A model generated the notes under the pieces. It searched no databases. It worked only from the letters and a program-made list of their open reading frames with translations, and was not told where the DNA came from. A stretch of 64,000 nucleotides of DNA from contig NW_020653397.1 of assembly GCF_003589595.1 (NCBI RefSeq), positions 1,721,092 to 1,785,091 of the forward strand. The letters are read 5' to 3'. The position numbers and the translations under genes are program-made. Positions 1 through 10,016 of the stretch are shown here, in pieces. Within the stretch, counting starts at the first letter, position 1. Every line of letters begins with the position of its first letter. Source of the DNA: Hyposmocoma kahamanoa (Eukaryota; Arthropoda; Insecta; Lepidoptera; Cosmopterigidae).

Positions 1-100
1 AAAAGTCCTATGTGCCGTTAATTTCACCAGCATCATAACACTTTAAAACCGGAACGCAGTAATTCTCACATTACTGTTTGGCGGCAGAAAAGCTTAAATA
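1..100 (+). repeat. Fam-A dispersed repeat, 3' part, cut by window start
   Basis: The segment carries the Fam-A order: AATTTCACCAGCA, a run ending in AAACCGGAACGCAGTAAT, then TTGGCGGCAGAAAAG. Only the 3' half is visible because the window begins inside the copy. No coding potential is seen. Confidence 0.7.
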
Positions 101-118
101 CTAGAAAGTAATTGGGTC

Positions 119-420
119 CCCGCGGCAAGGTGCCCAAGATGCTGGCAGCGTTCCCCCTTTGTATTGCTATGCTAATGCGTTGGGCAAGGTAGCTGCCGTA
201 TGCCCAAGGGTTTCCCAGACAGTCTATTAATTTTTTGGATAACATTTTATACAGATGAAGGGCAGTGGGACCCCACGGGCCAAGGATTTCGACTTCAATG
301 GCTGTAAATAGGTAGTCGGAGCCGAGATCCTGGTACTTATATACTTTTTATTCTCTCCGCCAGCTCAGCTGCGGAGCCAGCCCTCTTGCTCTTTAATGTT
401 GTATGCTTATAAATAACAAC
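119..420. other. Unassigned sequence, possibly old repeat
   Basis: The stretch has moderate GC and some internal repetition (CAAGGTGCCCAAGATGCTGGC and a similar CAAGGTAGCTGCCGTATGCC). A small inverted motif, CAGCTCAGCTGCGGAGCCAG, is present near 362. I do not recognise the element and see no splice-flanked ORF. Confidence 0.25.
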
Positions 421-599
421 CGTGTAAATCATCCTATTTTTTGTTGTATACAATAATTTCTGTAATATTCTTTAATTTTTTCTAGTACCAGGTAAAGTGG
501 TACTTCGTCTACGAACTCTTTTACCAAGGCGCTCTACTGCTAAAAAGTTTCTATGAACTAGCAACCATGTTATTTGGTCACCATCATTGTCAACCGATT

Positions 600-826
600 A
601 TACGTCTCATCGGTCTGGGTTTTCTATAAAAGTTGGAGACTTCGCGCGTTTTCCAGGAGTTGTGAACCTTCTTCGATGTACAAGTTTCACTACCATGTTA
701 TCCATTACAGTTAACGGGAGGTGTAGTTATTAAACTTTCACATAGGTACATATAAGAATTTGAATCATTGACTTCGCGATTGAGGAACGACCGTTTTACC
801 ACTAGACTACCGACCTTATTCGCGGC
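600..826 (-). mobile_element. SINE-T copy, degenerate, tRNA-like head
   Basis: On the minus strand an A-box-like GTAGTCTAGTGGTA and a degenerate B box (ATGATTCAAATTC) are followed by a body with GAAACTTGTACATCG, GGTTCACAACTCCTGG and AAGTCTCCAAC. That order matches the common lepidopteran SINE body (GAAACCTGC, GTTCACAAC, AAGTCTCCAACCCGC). Family membership is inferred; ends are approximate. Confidence 0.4.
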
Positions 827-1257
827 TAACAAAACCGCTGGCGTTTGTAAGAAATCCCATAAAGTTCCCTGAATATGGATTCTGTAAGGTTTACTTAATT
901 AATACTCTGTCATTCGATAGGCAAAGCAAAGAGTTTGCGAAAAGGGTTCGCGTGTTTGCCAACCGCGAGGGCCCAAGGTTCGGTTCCCGATTACCCGAGT
1001 TATCGGTTTCCCGGAGTTTGCTTAGGATCGGAAAATAATAGGGGAGGGAATAATCTATGTAAGACGGTAGATATTTTATAATCATATTTTTCGAACAAAC
1101 TCCGTTAGGACAGGGTATCTTTATTTTGTTGGTTTTACCTTGTGAAGACCGTAATGCGGCGAGAAAACGAATTTAAGAAAAAATAATTTAGACATGGATT
1201 TACGAAAGCAACTATCGAATAAACTATAAGCTGAAAAGAAAATCTAACATGTTTAAT

Positions 1258-1402
1258 TCCAATTATTAATACAAAGATCGAACACTCAAAAAAAAAACCT
1301 TCGATCCGGCCGGATTCGAACCGACGTCTTCTAGCATACCGTGCCAGATGCTATAACAACTAAGCCACGGAACGAACCAGCGAACTTCACGAATTTTTCA
1401 TG
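1258..1402 (-). mobile_element. Fam-B element, tRNA-like arm only
   Basis: It starts with the terminal motif AATTATTAATACAAAGATCG, then a minus-strand tRNA-like module: B box in GGTTCGAATCCGGCCGGATC form and A box in CCGTGGCTTAGTTG form, read on the minus strand. The second arm is missing, so the copy is truncated. The anticodon arm is disturbed, so this is not a functional tRNA gene. Confidence 0.65.
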
Positions 1403-1615
1403 AAGGAGGCTCTTATTATGGCATTTAAAATCAATGTTAAGGTCAATTAAAATATGCTAAATAAAAAACAAACGACAATAGGACTTAATGTCTTTTGTAA
1501 AAACATCTAAATTGAAAAATATGGACTTGAGGCGAGTTACCAGAAGAGAAGCGGGAAAAAACTGTTTTGCTATATCAAACGGTTTGGGAATTTATTATTA
1601 AATAATGGTCTTACA

Positions 1616-1692
1616 AAGAATATACGATACACCTAAGGATACTATCCAGAGAACGTGCTAATTCGTTATTCGATAGAATGTACTTTACTAGA
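1616..1692 (+). repeat. Fam-P dispersed repeat, copy 1
   Basis: Shares GAACGTGCTAATTCGTTA followed by CGATAGAATG and the upstream GGTCTTACAA motif with 5521-5602. Two copies in one window define it; the family is unknown. Confidence 0.5.
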
Positions 1693-1754
1693 TGATATGA
1701 ATCCTGGTAACTATAACAATTATTCCAAAACTTGAAAATTGCTTAGAGATTTAA

Positions 1755-1835
1755 CGACAAGCCGGTTTGCAATATCAGAGTTGTATGAGGACAATACAGG
1801 TTCGATTCCCGTTAGGATCAATTTCGGAGTCATAG
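1755..1835 (+). mobile_element. Possible SINE-E tRNA-like head, weak
   Basis: A B-box-like CAGGTTCGATTCCCGTTAGG ends a tRNA-like stretch similar to the heads at 23480 and 52471. The A box is poor. Treated as a degenerate SINE head. Confidence 0.3.
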
Positions 1836-2149
1836 TAGAAATCCTTTCTTTGATACCAGGTCATTGGTGCGGTTGTTTTGCAGATTATTACAAAACAAAC
1901 ATGTTTTATAGGTCTATAATATACCTTAGTTGCAAAATACACTTTGTACATATTCTTTAATAGCCCATAATGTCTAAGAATACATCAAAAATTAAAAAAA
2001 AAACTCATAAAGACATCTGAGCGAAACCGAGACAAAAGAAAGGCAATTGAAAACCGAACATTTTCAAGAACAACATGTAACCCGACACACAAACCACAAA
2101 TTACTAGAAACCTGCATTCCACACAAAATGCAACAATAATAATTTTATT

Positions 2150-2262
2150 GCTAATGAAGGAAGCTTTTCCAGATGTAAATCGCGTATACTTGTATTTTCA
2201 AACAAATGAACGTTTCGGGCCCTTCACAAGTCTCATGGTCACGGCTTACCGAGTCAACCAGT
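2150..2262 (-). mobile_element. Fam-H block, copy 1, no tail
   Basis: The minus strand reads CATGAGACTTGTGAAGGGCC then CGAAACG, an A-rich stretch and CGCGATTTACATCTGGAAAA, the Fam-H core in order. The terminal tail AACAATCGCGAAAACC is absent on both sides, so the copy is truncated or decayed. Confidence 0.55.
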
Positions 2263-2382
2263 CATTATGTCTATTATTCATGAAAACCACCCTATTTATG
2301 CTTATATAAAAATATATAAAAAATATATAACACCCTTTCACTTTATGCTTTTTTATGCTTTATTTTTAGTTTACTATGGCTT

Positions 2383-2706
2383 ATAATGTGGAGTGCTCGG
2401 AGGAACTTTTCGAACCGGTGCCGCCGTTTCGTTTCCACCATCGCACCTCCCGCCAAAGGAGTAGGAGTCCATACGCACATCTTAGATACCTGGGATTGTA
2501 AATGCAAGATGTGGAATGATCTCCCTTCTGTTGTAATTCCTTTGTGCTATGATATGTAGTTCTTCAAACAGCGTGTTTACAGGGCTCTCAAAGGCTGACA
2601 ACGCATAGGCAGCTCATCTGATGATGCAAATGTGAATGGGCGACGACGACCACCTCTAATCAAGTGGTTCGTCTGCTCGTTTGCCTCCTTCTTTACATAA
2701 AAAAAT
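2383..2706 (+). mobile_element. Non-LTR retrotransposon 3' end, RT C-terminus, degenerate
   Basis: Reading from 2391 gives ECSEELFEPVPPFRFHHRTS, which resembles the C-terminal region of lepidopteran LINE reverse-transcriptase ORFs (a pattern of LF..P then HRTTR then HPY). Farther on, after frame breaks and stops, MWNDLP-like and FFKQRVYRALKG-like segments follow, then a 3' UTR with GGGCGACGACGACCACC and CGTCTGCTCGTTTGCCTCCT and a short A-rich tail. Several stop codons show it is dead. The clade (Jockey, CR1 or other) is not resolved. Confidence 0.7.
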
Positions 2707-2859
2707 ACTACAAAACATTCCAATTTACGCTTTATACTCTTTCTGTTAGCGAGAAGTTTCTCCAGCGGCTCTTGGGAAGCCAGGGTTATAGGCAAAAGAT
2801 AGCTGGCGGTTCTCAGTGACGTAGCCCGCGTCAACGCTTCCTTGAAGCCGTCTAGTTTT

Positions 2860-3130
2860 TTTTTATAACATCAAGTGACGGGATGAACAAGTCGTGCGCC
2901 TGATGGTAAGATACAGGCCTGTCCATGACAATTACAGTGCCACTCAGAGCTTTAAATTGCAAAGATGTGAGCGGCACTGCCACTGCACTCGTCACCCGGA
3001 GACAAGTCTCATGTGTCTGTTATTTCCCCAGTATCCTTACCCTTCGGAACGCATAATGCTGCAATACTGCTTGGCGGCAGAAATAAGTAAGATGGCTGTA
3101 CTTCCCTGGAAGAACGCTTCCACAAGGTAC
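2860..3130 (+). repeat. Fam-A repeat, nearly full length
   Basis: This is one of the most complete copies. It begins with a T run and ATAACATCAAGTGACGGGA, then CGTGCGCCTGATGGTAAG, CAGTGCCACTCAGAGCTTTA, a CACTGCCACTGCAC block, the AATGCTGCAATACTGCTTGG block, the GGCGGCAGAAATAAG block and the CTTCCCTGGAAGAACGCTTC end. No terminal inverted repeats and no box A/B are evident. The class of the family is unknown to me. Confidence 0.75.
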
Positions 3131-3136
3131 GGTTTC

Positions 3137-3290
3137 ATCACGGTGTGTTCGTTCACCGAAAAGCTCATGGTAAATTTCGAATTAAAATTCGCACATCAAT
3201 TTCGAAAAGCCCAAAGATGCAAGCCCATATTCGAACTCACGGTCTCTACTTTAGAGGGATAGGTCAAACTATTAGGTTACTACGACTTAC
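3137..3290 (-). mobile_element. SINE-D copy (minus), abutting Fam-A
   Basis: Read on the minus strand, a decayed tRNA-like head with a GGTTTGACCTA-like stretch and B box CGTGAGTTCGAATATGGG is followed by the SINE-D body: ATTTATGTGCG-like, then AAATTTACCATGAGCTTTTC and GGTGAACG. It abuts the Fam-A copy just upstream. Confidence 0.55.
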
Positions 3291-3299
3291 GCGATTTAA

Positions 3300-4015
3300 A
3301 TTTGGGGAAAGTAGTTTTATTTCCAATATGTGGTAATTACGTAAATCAAAGAACTCGATGATAGAAACTTAATTAATGGACTTTTAGGGATGATTGTATG
3401 AAGAAAAATCTTAGATTTTTTTGGAACAATTCACGTTTTTGTTGTGATAGAGGCGTCTCACAATCCAACAAATTTTATAGACGCTACCATTACTCTCTAT
3501 CTATCCTTTTCTAATTCATGTTCAGTTCACATAATGTCGTTTCACCTCCACACTCTATTTCCGGCAGATTTCCTGTTCGCCCGGTAGCCAGGCATTAAAC
3601 GTCGCGATTCAAAAAGTGGTAGTTTTCGGATATCTCGAGCCGGATGGGAGGAAATGATTTCTGTCGAGACGAAGCCCCTGGCGGATGGACCTGAAGACGT
3701 GAAGGATTTACTGTTAATGAATTCTTGAATGTCCCATTTTTGCCATCCAATGTTCGGAATACCTTTTTCTAACGGTCATTCTTGAAGACGGTAACGTTTA
3801 TCCTTTTGGCGAAGATCATAGTTTGACGTAAGAAGTTACAAAATATTCCGCTAGTCGTCCACAATTTCCTGCACAAGTTGTAATTTTAAACATTGTGTAG
3901 AAACATAATCGAGTTCTTTTCTCAGGGAGAAAACATTAAGGAAACTTGTATCATGACTGTGGCATCACAGTACATTTTTTATTCAAGTATTTTATATGCC
4001 ACCTCTGAGTTTTTT
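3300..4015. other. Intergenic, no feature recognised
   Basis: AT-rich sequence without a supported gene or a known repeat. ORFs are short and unsupported. Confidence 0.4.
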
Positions 4016-4020
4016 GAAAC

Positions 4021-4160
4021 ATATGTGCGATATTTAATTTAATATTTATCATGAGCTTTTCGGCGCATGGGTTAAGGTTCTTAACCCACGAAAAAACATG
4101 TTAAGTCTCCAACCCGCATTAAGCCAGGGTGGCGGGCTATGGACCAAACTTTAGAGATGA
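4021..4160 (+). mobile_element. SINE-D/T tail fragment
   Basis: TTTATCATGAGCTTTTCGG is followed by TTAAGTCTCCAACCCGCATT and a GGCGGGCTATGGACCAAAC block. This is the usual order of the lepidopteran SINE tail (manner of AAGTCTCCAACCCGC then GGACTATGGCC). The tRNA-like head is absent. Confidence 0.5.
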
Positions 4161-4698
4161 GAACTTGATGTTGATGAAACGTCTTATAAATACTTACGTC
4201 GTTGATAACTTGACCTAAAACTGTCACCTGCGATAAGAAAATAAGCCATTCCAATAATTTTAGATTCTACGAAGAAATATGCAATAAAGAAGCACCCCCT
4301 CCCAGATCCATTCATCCAATAAAACAGTGTTGCCAAATTATGGTCCAATTTTACCCAATTCCTCGGAAATTCTCCCTATTTTGGTGTTAAAAATCTCGCA
4401 GAAAAGTCCCTTACTTTATTTAGGGAGAACGTCGTAAGTTCTACTCGAAGCAGTCCGGGGCAAATTGCAAGCGAATCCGGGGAATAGGAATTTATTAATA
4501 TTGAGACTGTGGCTTCTGAATTCGAAGAAAAAAGGTCGCTATTTGGGCGTTGTAAATAGTAGTGTTTTTGACGCGTACACTTTTGTAAAAATGTTCCTTA
4601 TTTTCATATTGAGATCAAAACTGTTCGGACGCTCTGCGATTCTTGTTTTCCCCGACATTGAGGACGTTATTTTACACCTTGTTGACATTGTATGACAT

Positions 4699-4838
4699 AG
4701 GAAATGAAACTATTTTTCCGGATTTAAATCGCGTATATTTGTTTTTTCAAACAAACCGACGTTTCGGGCCCTTTACAGGTCCCATGGCCACGGTTGACAT
4801 ATGTATGTGTAACAATCGCGAAAACCTAGGAACTCGAT
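4699..4838. mobile_element. Fam-H insertion, inverted-block form, 12 bp TSD
   Basis: A 140 bp insertion is flanked by exact copies of ATTGTATGACAT (4687-4698 and 4839-4850). Its first about 100 bp is the Fam-H block in minus orientation (GGAAATGAAACTATTTTTCC, then the minus-strand core GGGCCCGAAACG). Its last 40 bp (TGTAACAATCGCGAAAACCT, AACTCGAT) is the terminal tail in plus orientation. The direct copy at 33337 has both parts in one orientation, so the block here is inverted. Target duplications and 5' inversion fit target-primed retrotransposition. Assignment to Penelope-like elements is an inference. Confidence 0.75.
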
Positions 4839-4977
4839 ATTGTATGACATCTTAGAATAGATATAATTTACCTCCATCTTTAATTTTGTACCCCGTGAGT
4901 TTTCGTACGAAAAAGAATTCTCTTATAGATTGGTTGTAAGGCCATTTTAACAGATAGATAATTATTATTTTCGTAAT

Positions 4978-5250
4978 TTATAGTAATTCCATTCCATTCC
5001 ATTTATAATTGACAAATAATCCAATATTTATACATAAATATTACCAATAAATTCCTCAAGCTGTAAAATAACTATGCCTCACGCGGGCACCCCGCCGTGT
5101 GGTCGATTGGTTGTATAATTTTCAACCGCTAAATGCTTCTTGACAAATAGCACATCTTGGGGTTCTGAGTATATTCCACGCATATTTTCAATTTGTTTCC
5201 ATACCTGTAATGCTGTGAAGTACCAGGCTGCCATAAGTTACTTGACAATG
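4978..5250 (-). mobile_element. Fam-I retroelement-like repeat with TGGAA tail
   Basis: On the minus strand it reads AACTTATGGCAGCCTGGTAC, ACAGGTATGGAAACAAATTG and, at the far end, a short (TGGAA)n run at 4985-5005. The first part recurs at 16655. A short simple-repeat tail at one end is usual for non-LTR elements or SINEs. No ORF is preserved. Confidence 0.55.
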
Positions 5251-5360
5251 GAATTCTAACAATTCAAGTATGTATGCAGTTTTAAATCTAATACGATTTG
5301 TGTTATTTATTAGCAATACCTCTTGGCTAACGATGAAGATAGCTTAATTTAGTAGCAATA

Positions 5361-5520
5361 GAGGTCCTTGTGAAAGAGTACGTCCGGGAAAGTGTTGCCG
5401 TCTTACCTATTTCTGCCGCCAAACAGTAATGTTAGCTTTACCGCGTTCCGGTTTTGAAAGGTACGGGTGCTGGTGAAATTACACGCATATGGAACTTGTC
5501 AACTTATGTCTCAAGGTGAC
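5361..5520 (-). repeat. Fam-A repeat, 3' half
   Basis: Reverse-strand Fam-A: CCTTGTGAAAGAGTACGTCC, TATTTCTGCCGCCAAACAGT, CCGCGTTCCGGTTTTGAAAG and GCTGGTGAAATTACACG are present in order. The 5' half is missing; Fam-P starts at the next base. Confidence 0.7.
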
Positions 5521-5602
5521 GGTCTTACAACAAACATACGATACGTTATGATATTGTAGAAAGAACGTGCTAATTCGTTACACGATAGAATGCACTTTAT
5601 CC
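5521..5602 (+). repeat. Fam-P dispersed repeat, copy 2
   Basis: Shares GGTCTTACAA, GAACGTGCTAATTCGTTA and CGATAGAATG with 1616-1692. It abuts a Fam-A end exactly, so Fam-P could be target sequence or an outer part of a composite repeat. Confidence 0.5.
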
Positions 5603-5604
5603 GA

Positions 5605-6385
5605 ACATATGTATAAAATTCTGAAAGACTAAAACGAATAATTTTAGAACAAAATATTTTTTATCTTTGTAACCATTGACTTACAAATAAATAGACGGGT
5701 GTAGTACAAAAACCAAGAAAAAAATGTCCCAAGTCAACCTATTTAAACGTAGTGACATGTAAAGGAATATGAAAAAGCTAAAACGTTGAATTTAAATTGT
5801 AATGTCATCGCAGTACTGTCTAATTTTGCTTGCTTCGCTGACAGTCGAACAAACGAAGACTAGAGCGTGAATGACGCTCTGTATACGATTTTAACGCCCT
5901 ATAAGTTCGGACTTTTTAGCGCGGACCCGACGTCCATATAATTGTAAGTCAATGTTTGTAACATTTTTTTAAATCTATTTATTTAGCGGCTTTGATAGTT
6001 GAACATGTCAGCCCCATTAGTAAAACAATACCTCAAGAAATCACTTAATAAAATCTAGACAGATAAATCAAAATACTAACTAATCTTTATTTGAATACAA
6101 AATCTCCGCGGCGCTACATGTTGGCTCCGTTAAAACAGATTGACATCACCCAACATTAAATGTACGGAAACCTGTCTATAATTTCTATTTTTCCTCCTTT
6201 ATGCTAAATTCTGGTTTTCAACTGACGTCCTATGGTTATTATGCTCACATTTATTTAACGACACGCCACGCCGTGTATTAACCCGTCAGTCGCCACCGGG
6301 CGCTTGTCGACCTCGGATCTGTGTCAAGACTGAGGAATGACACGTCACTACCTAAATTCTAGGCTCGCGTTGAAATATTTGTGGC
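5605..6385. other. Intergenic, no feature recognised
   Basis: No gene or repeat family is recognised in this stretch. Confidence 0.35.
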
Positions 6386-6387
6386 AT

Positions 6388-6470
6388 TTCAATTGCTATG
6401 GACAGATGTGCCGCTTATTACAAGGCGCACGACTTGTTTGTCCCGTCATTTGATGTCTTATAAAAAAGAA
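6388..6470 (-). repeat. Fam-A repeat, 5' end only
   Basis: Minus-strand Fam-A 5' segment: CTTATAAAAAAG at the outer end, then GTCATTTGATG, CGCACGACTTGTTTGTCCCG and TGGACAGATGTGCCGC, as seen on the plus strand. It supplies an independent view of the Fam-A 5' terminus. Confidence 0.6.
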
Positions 6471-6545
6471 GGAGACTTCGTGAAACCTACACGTGTAGAT
6501 TTAAAACCCTTGGAAAATGTGTTAAATCGTTAACACGCGTTTCGT
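6471..6545 (+). mobile_element. Possible SINE-T tail fragment
   Basis: GTGAAACCTACACGTGTAG followed by CCCTTGGAAAATGTGTTAAA resembles the SINE tail order GAAACCTGC then GGAAAACGTGTTAAGT. It is short and diverged. Confidence 0.3.
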
Positions 6546-6656
6546 CAAAGTGGCCGACTGTGGCCTAATTTAGACAAGACCCGTATCCGATAGTGGGATA
6601 TATCACTGCAACTTTGAATTAGACATATTCTTTATTTGTGGTTTAGTTCATGAGCA

Positions 6657-7001
6657 GTCATAGCGTAGTTTAGAAAACATTTGCCATTCTTGTGGGTTAC
6701 ATTCCTGGAAGAGCTGGTACAGGTAGATTTTGGAATTATGAGCAAGACAATCTTCATGAAACTTGGGTGTCCTAGGTTCGTAAAGCTACTCGATCATCCT
6801 TAGTGCAGTAGTAAGGTGGTGGACATTCTGTTATTATATGATATCAAATGACGGAACCAACAAGCCGTGCGCCTGATGGTAAGCGCACGTCACCCTGAGA
6901 CTGTTGACAAGTCCCATGTGCCTGTAATCTTTCTTATCCTTCAATACCGGAACAGTAATTCCGACATTACTTGGCGGCAGATATAAGTAAGGTGACGAAC
7001 T
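6657..7001 (+). repeat. Fam-K arm plus Fam-A with internal deletion
   Basis: 6657-6833 is the Fam-K arm (GTTTAGAAAACATTTGCCAT, AGCTGGTACAGG, AGCAAGACAAT, CGTAAAGCTACTCGAT). It passes straight into Fam-A (ATATCAAATGACGGAACC, CGTGCGCCTGATGGTAAG). Within Fam-A about 80 bases between the GGTAAGCG and CGTCACCCTGAG blocks are missing. The K-to-A junction is the same at 21970-22141, so K and A were probably one element. Confidence 0.65.
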
Positions 7002-7002
7002 C

Positions 7003-9750
7003 TATTTAGGATACAGACATATGCTCAGTAGAGGAATTTATATTTTGTTTAGTTGTCGTTACATATCAAATTATACATTTTCAATTTTCTAATTGCTTAA
7101 CGAGATATGGAGTACTACGATCGCATAGCCGTTAGAAGTTGTTTTTTGATTCCATACGCCGTCAAGCAAGAGGCGTCTTTTCCGTGTAGCCCTTTATTCC
7201 AAGGCGGCGATTCTCAAAGGCAGGAACTTGATATTGTCATGTTACATGATATGCGTTAGATATTCCGCATTCTGTCGTAACCTCATAGTTTATCGTGTCC
7301 TGATACTTTAGAATTTGAATTTACTAATAATGTACAAAATAAATTCCTACCTTACGAATAACATATTGAATTTCTGCACCAAAATAAAGTCTATATTGAA
7401 AAAAATCTCCTAATAAACGCACGTAACAAAATCATTTTTCCTCACGTACTTACATTTCCCCCGAATTCGCAAGAAATAATATTGAATAACGCGACAAATC
7501 CCGCGCGCGGGAATAAGCCGTTGGGATCCAGCGGGATACGACGGGATCCATCGGATCACATTGGCGTACAACGTGCATTGGGCAAAAATAATTATAACTC
7601 GCGTTAATCCCGGAAACGCTAAGGGAATAATGTATTTTTTGTTTTTGTGTCGTCGAGAAAGTTTTCTACGAAATAAACAGCAATTTGCTCTGTAACTGGT
7701 AAACGTGTCCACTTAAGTCAATGCTATTAAGGTATACGGACAATGTTGCGCTTATTTTGACTTATTTTGGCAAAGGTTTTACAGTTATGTGTATCAGAGA
7801 CAACGATTTTAAATTCAGACCACTAACGTCATCAGCGTACAGTGCAAACAATTTAAAATTCCGCCCGTTCTCGGCGCTGTTACCAATATTGCTGCACTAC
7901 TGAATTTAAATTCACCCATGCAGTTTCAACCGCCCGCAAACCGCCACACAGCCTTTTTGGCCACACTAAGCGTATCCGAATTAATTCAAACGCGATGCAA
8001 TTCTATCATATCTGTGTACGAGCACAACAATAACCGAAACTCAACGTTCCATTTCCAAATTTGGAATCTTCGTTTTCAGTACTTGGTCAACAGAACACGA
8101 TTTCATTTGTTTCGAACCAGGTCCGATTTGAAGCGGTGACCGACCAATCAGCGGTGATTCTGAATTCAAACGGTGGCTCGCAGGTGGCACGCTGTCACCA
8201 CGCGGCGTTCCATTTCCCGCAGCGCGTAATCGAATGAATATTACAAACGTCATCCTGACAGCTATGCAGTTTCAAGCACGATATGTGGGTCGAAATGCTC
8301 TTTTTCCGCCAATTTAATGCATTGTCTATTGTATATCCGACCGCATTTTGACCGGATTCAAATCGGATTACAAGAACCAAACATTTCACAGTACACGTAA
8401 AATTCAACAAAGCAAAATGCGATTCGGTTTAAAAATGAATTAGGTTAGCGAGTTAACATTGACGCGTCCCGTACACCGAAACTGTTTTACAGGGAGCTCG
8501 TAATGAAAGCACTTAGCGCTAAGCGAAGCAATTATAAGTAATTTGGAGAGCGGTAATGGGCGCGGACAGCGATGCGCAAAAACGCGCAAAACGGAACGCG
8601 CTAAAAGCTCACTAATTCGATTGTCGACTTTTTAAACTTCGAACTCTCACATCTGGCCGGAAATAAATCGCGTACCTAGATTCTAGACGTTTGAATTCCG
8701 AATTTAAGATTAAACAAGGAAACGATCGTAACATATTTCGAGGAAACTTTATGTAATTAAAACTCACAGTTCCAATTCCACGAAAATTCGCGGAATTCAT
8801 AGCCATAAAGAAAGTAGGATTCGGCTCGTCTCGGCGAATGAAACAGAAATACCGGGCTCAAGAGGAGACTTTGCGAGCGTCACCTGAAGCGCGCTGAGCG
8901 AAGCTTCTTCGGCCCTGGTGATTTATGGGCACGGATCCGGACCGGTAATGAAATTGCACCCCTCCCCGCGCCCGAACCCATTCTAGAAATTACTACGCAA
9001 CAGAATCGTGCAACTGTCGCACAGCGTTGAGATCCTGGTACTTTTCCATCTTCCATTCAATGCTTTTTTCATTAGTTGGGTTTCTTTAATTAATTACGTT
9101 TGTTCTTTATGCAAAACGCGTTTATGTACAGAAATATAACGTTAAAAACCTTTGTCTACTACACTTACACAGATAAATTTATTGTCACCGGAAAATTTAA
9201 TTATTGACAATGTCATAACCTCTTGTTTTGAATAGAGGTAAAAGCTGTACAATAACAATACAAAAACATAAATGACGCTTTGTTAGCTGGCAATTTTAAC
9301 GATATTTTTAATGCGTGTTGCAAAATTAGAAATAGAAAACAAAAGCCTTTCTAAAAACCGTTACAGGTTGAACTTGACGGATTTTCAGAGACAAATTTTG
9401 AATTTTATTGGTAAACGTGGTTTTTCCGTTCTTAAAATAAATATTTGGTTGATAGCAAAATGCAGAATATTATAGCACTTTTAAAATAAAATATGGAGAA
9501 GGGGTTACAGTTAACATGTAACTTACCGTTAAATGTTGAAATAACCACGCCCGCAGTATATTTGTGGCTACTTTGGGGAAGATACCGCGTTTCTTCTGGT
9601 TCTTCTTGCCATTCGTGTCATCGTCCTCCTCGCCCGTACCTTCGCCTGAACCGATACTCGCATTGCTTGCATCGCCTGGTGACAAATAGGCAAATTGTTA
9701 CTTATGATCAAAATTGCCAGATGGTTACATTTTTTACATTTCTCGTGTTT
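7003..9750. other. Unique sequence, repeat-free, possible conserved non-coding block
   Basis: No Fam-A, B, H or SINE copy interrupts about 2.7 kb. Moderately GC-rich unique stretches occur at about 8130-8240, 8455-8600 and 8815-8995, with CG-containing words such as GGAACGCGCTAAAAGC. Several short overlapping ORFs exist on both strands, but none has splice signals or a recognisable protein. Regulatory or conserved non-coding function is possible, not shown. Confidence 0.3.
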
Positions 9751-9756
9751 TTCGTG

Positions 9757-9965
9757 GGCCTCATGGTAAGCTATACGCCTGTCCATAACAGTTGCAGTGC
9801 CACTCAGAGCTTGAGTTGACAGGTCCCATGTGCCTATAATTTCACCAGCACCCTTGCCATTCCGAACCGGAACGCAGTGATGCTGACATTACTGCTTGGC
9901 GGCAGAAATAGTTAAGGTGGCAGTACTTCCCTGGATGTACATTTTTCACAAGGAGCTCTACTGCT
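9757..9965 (+). repeat. Fam-A repeat, internal deletion
   Basis: CATGGTAAGCTATACGCCTG, CAGTGCCACTCAGAGCTTGA, then directly TTGACAGGTCCCATGTGCC, ACCGGAACGCAGTGATGC, TGGCGGCAGAAATAG and CTTCCCTGGATG. The middle AAGATCTGAGGGGCAC block is deleted. It ends in CAAGGAGCTCTACTGCTAC. Confidence 0.75.
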
Positions 9966-9967
9966 AC

Positions 9968-10016
9968 TTACAATATGTAAGTAACTTAACAATACGTAAG
10001 TAATATGTAAGAAACT
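9968..10016 (+). repeat. Short GTAAGTAA tandem run
   Basis: Three imperfect units of the form ACAATAYGTAAGTAACTT follow directly after the Fam-A end. This is a small local tandem expansion. Confidence 0.5.
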
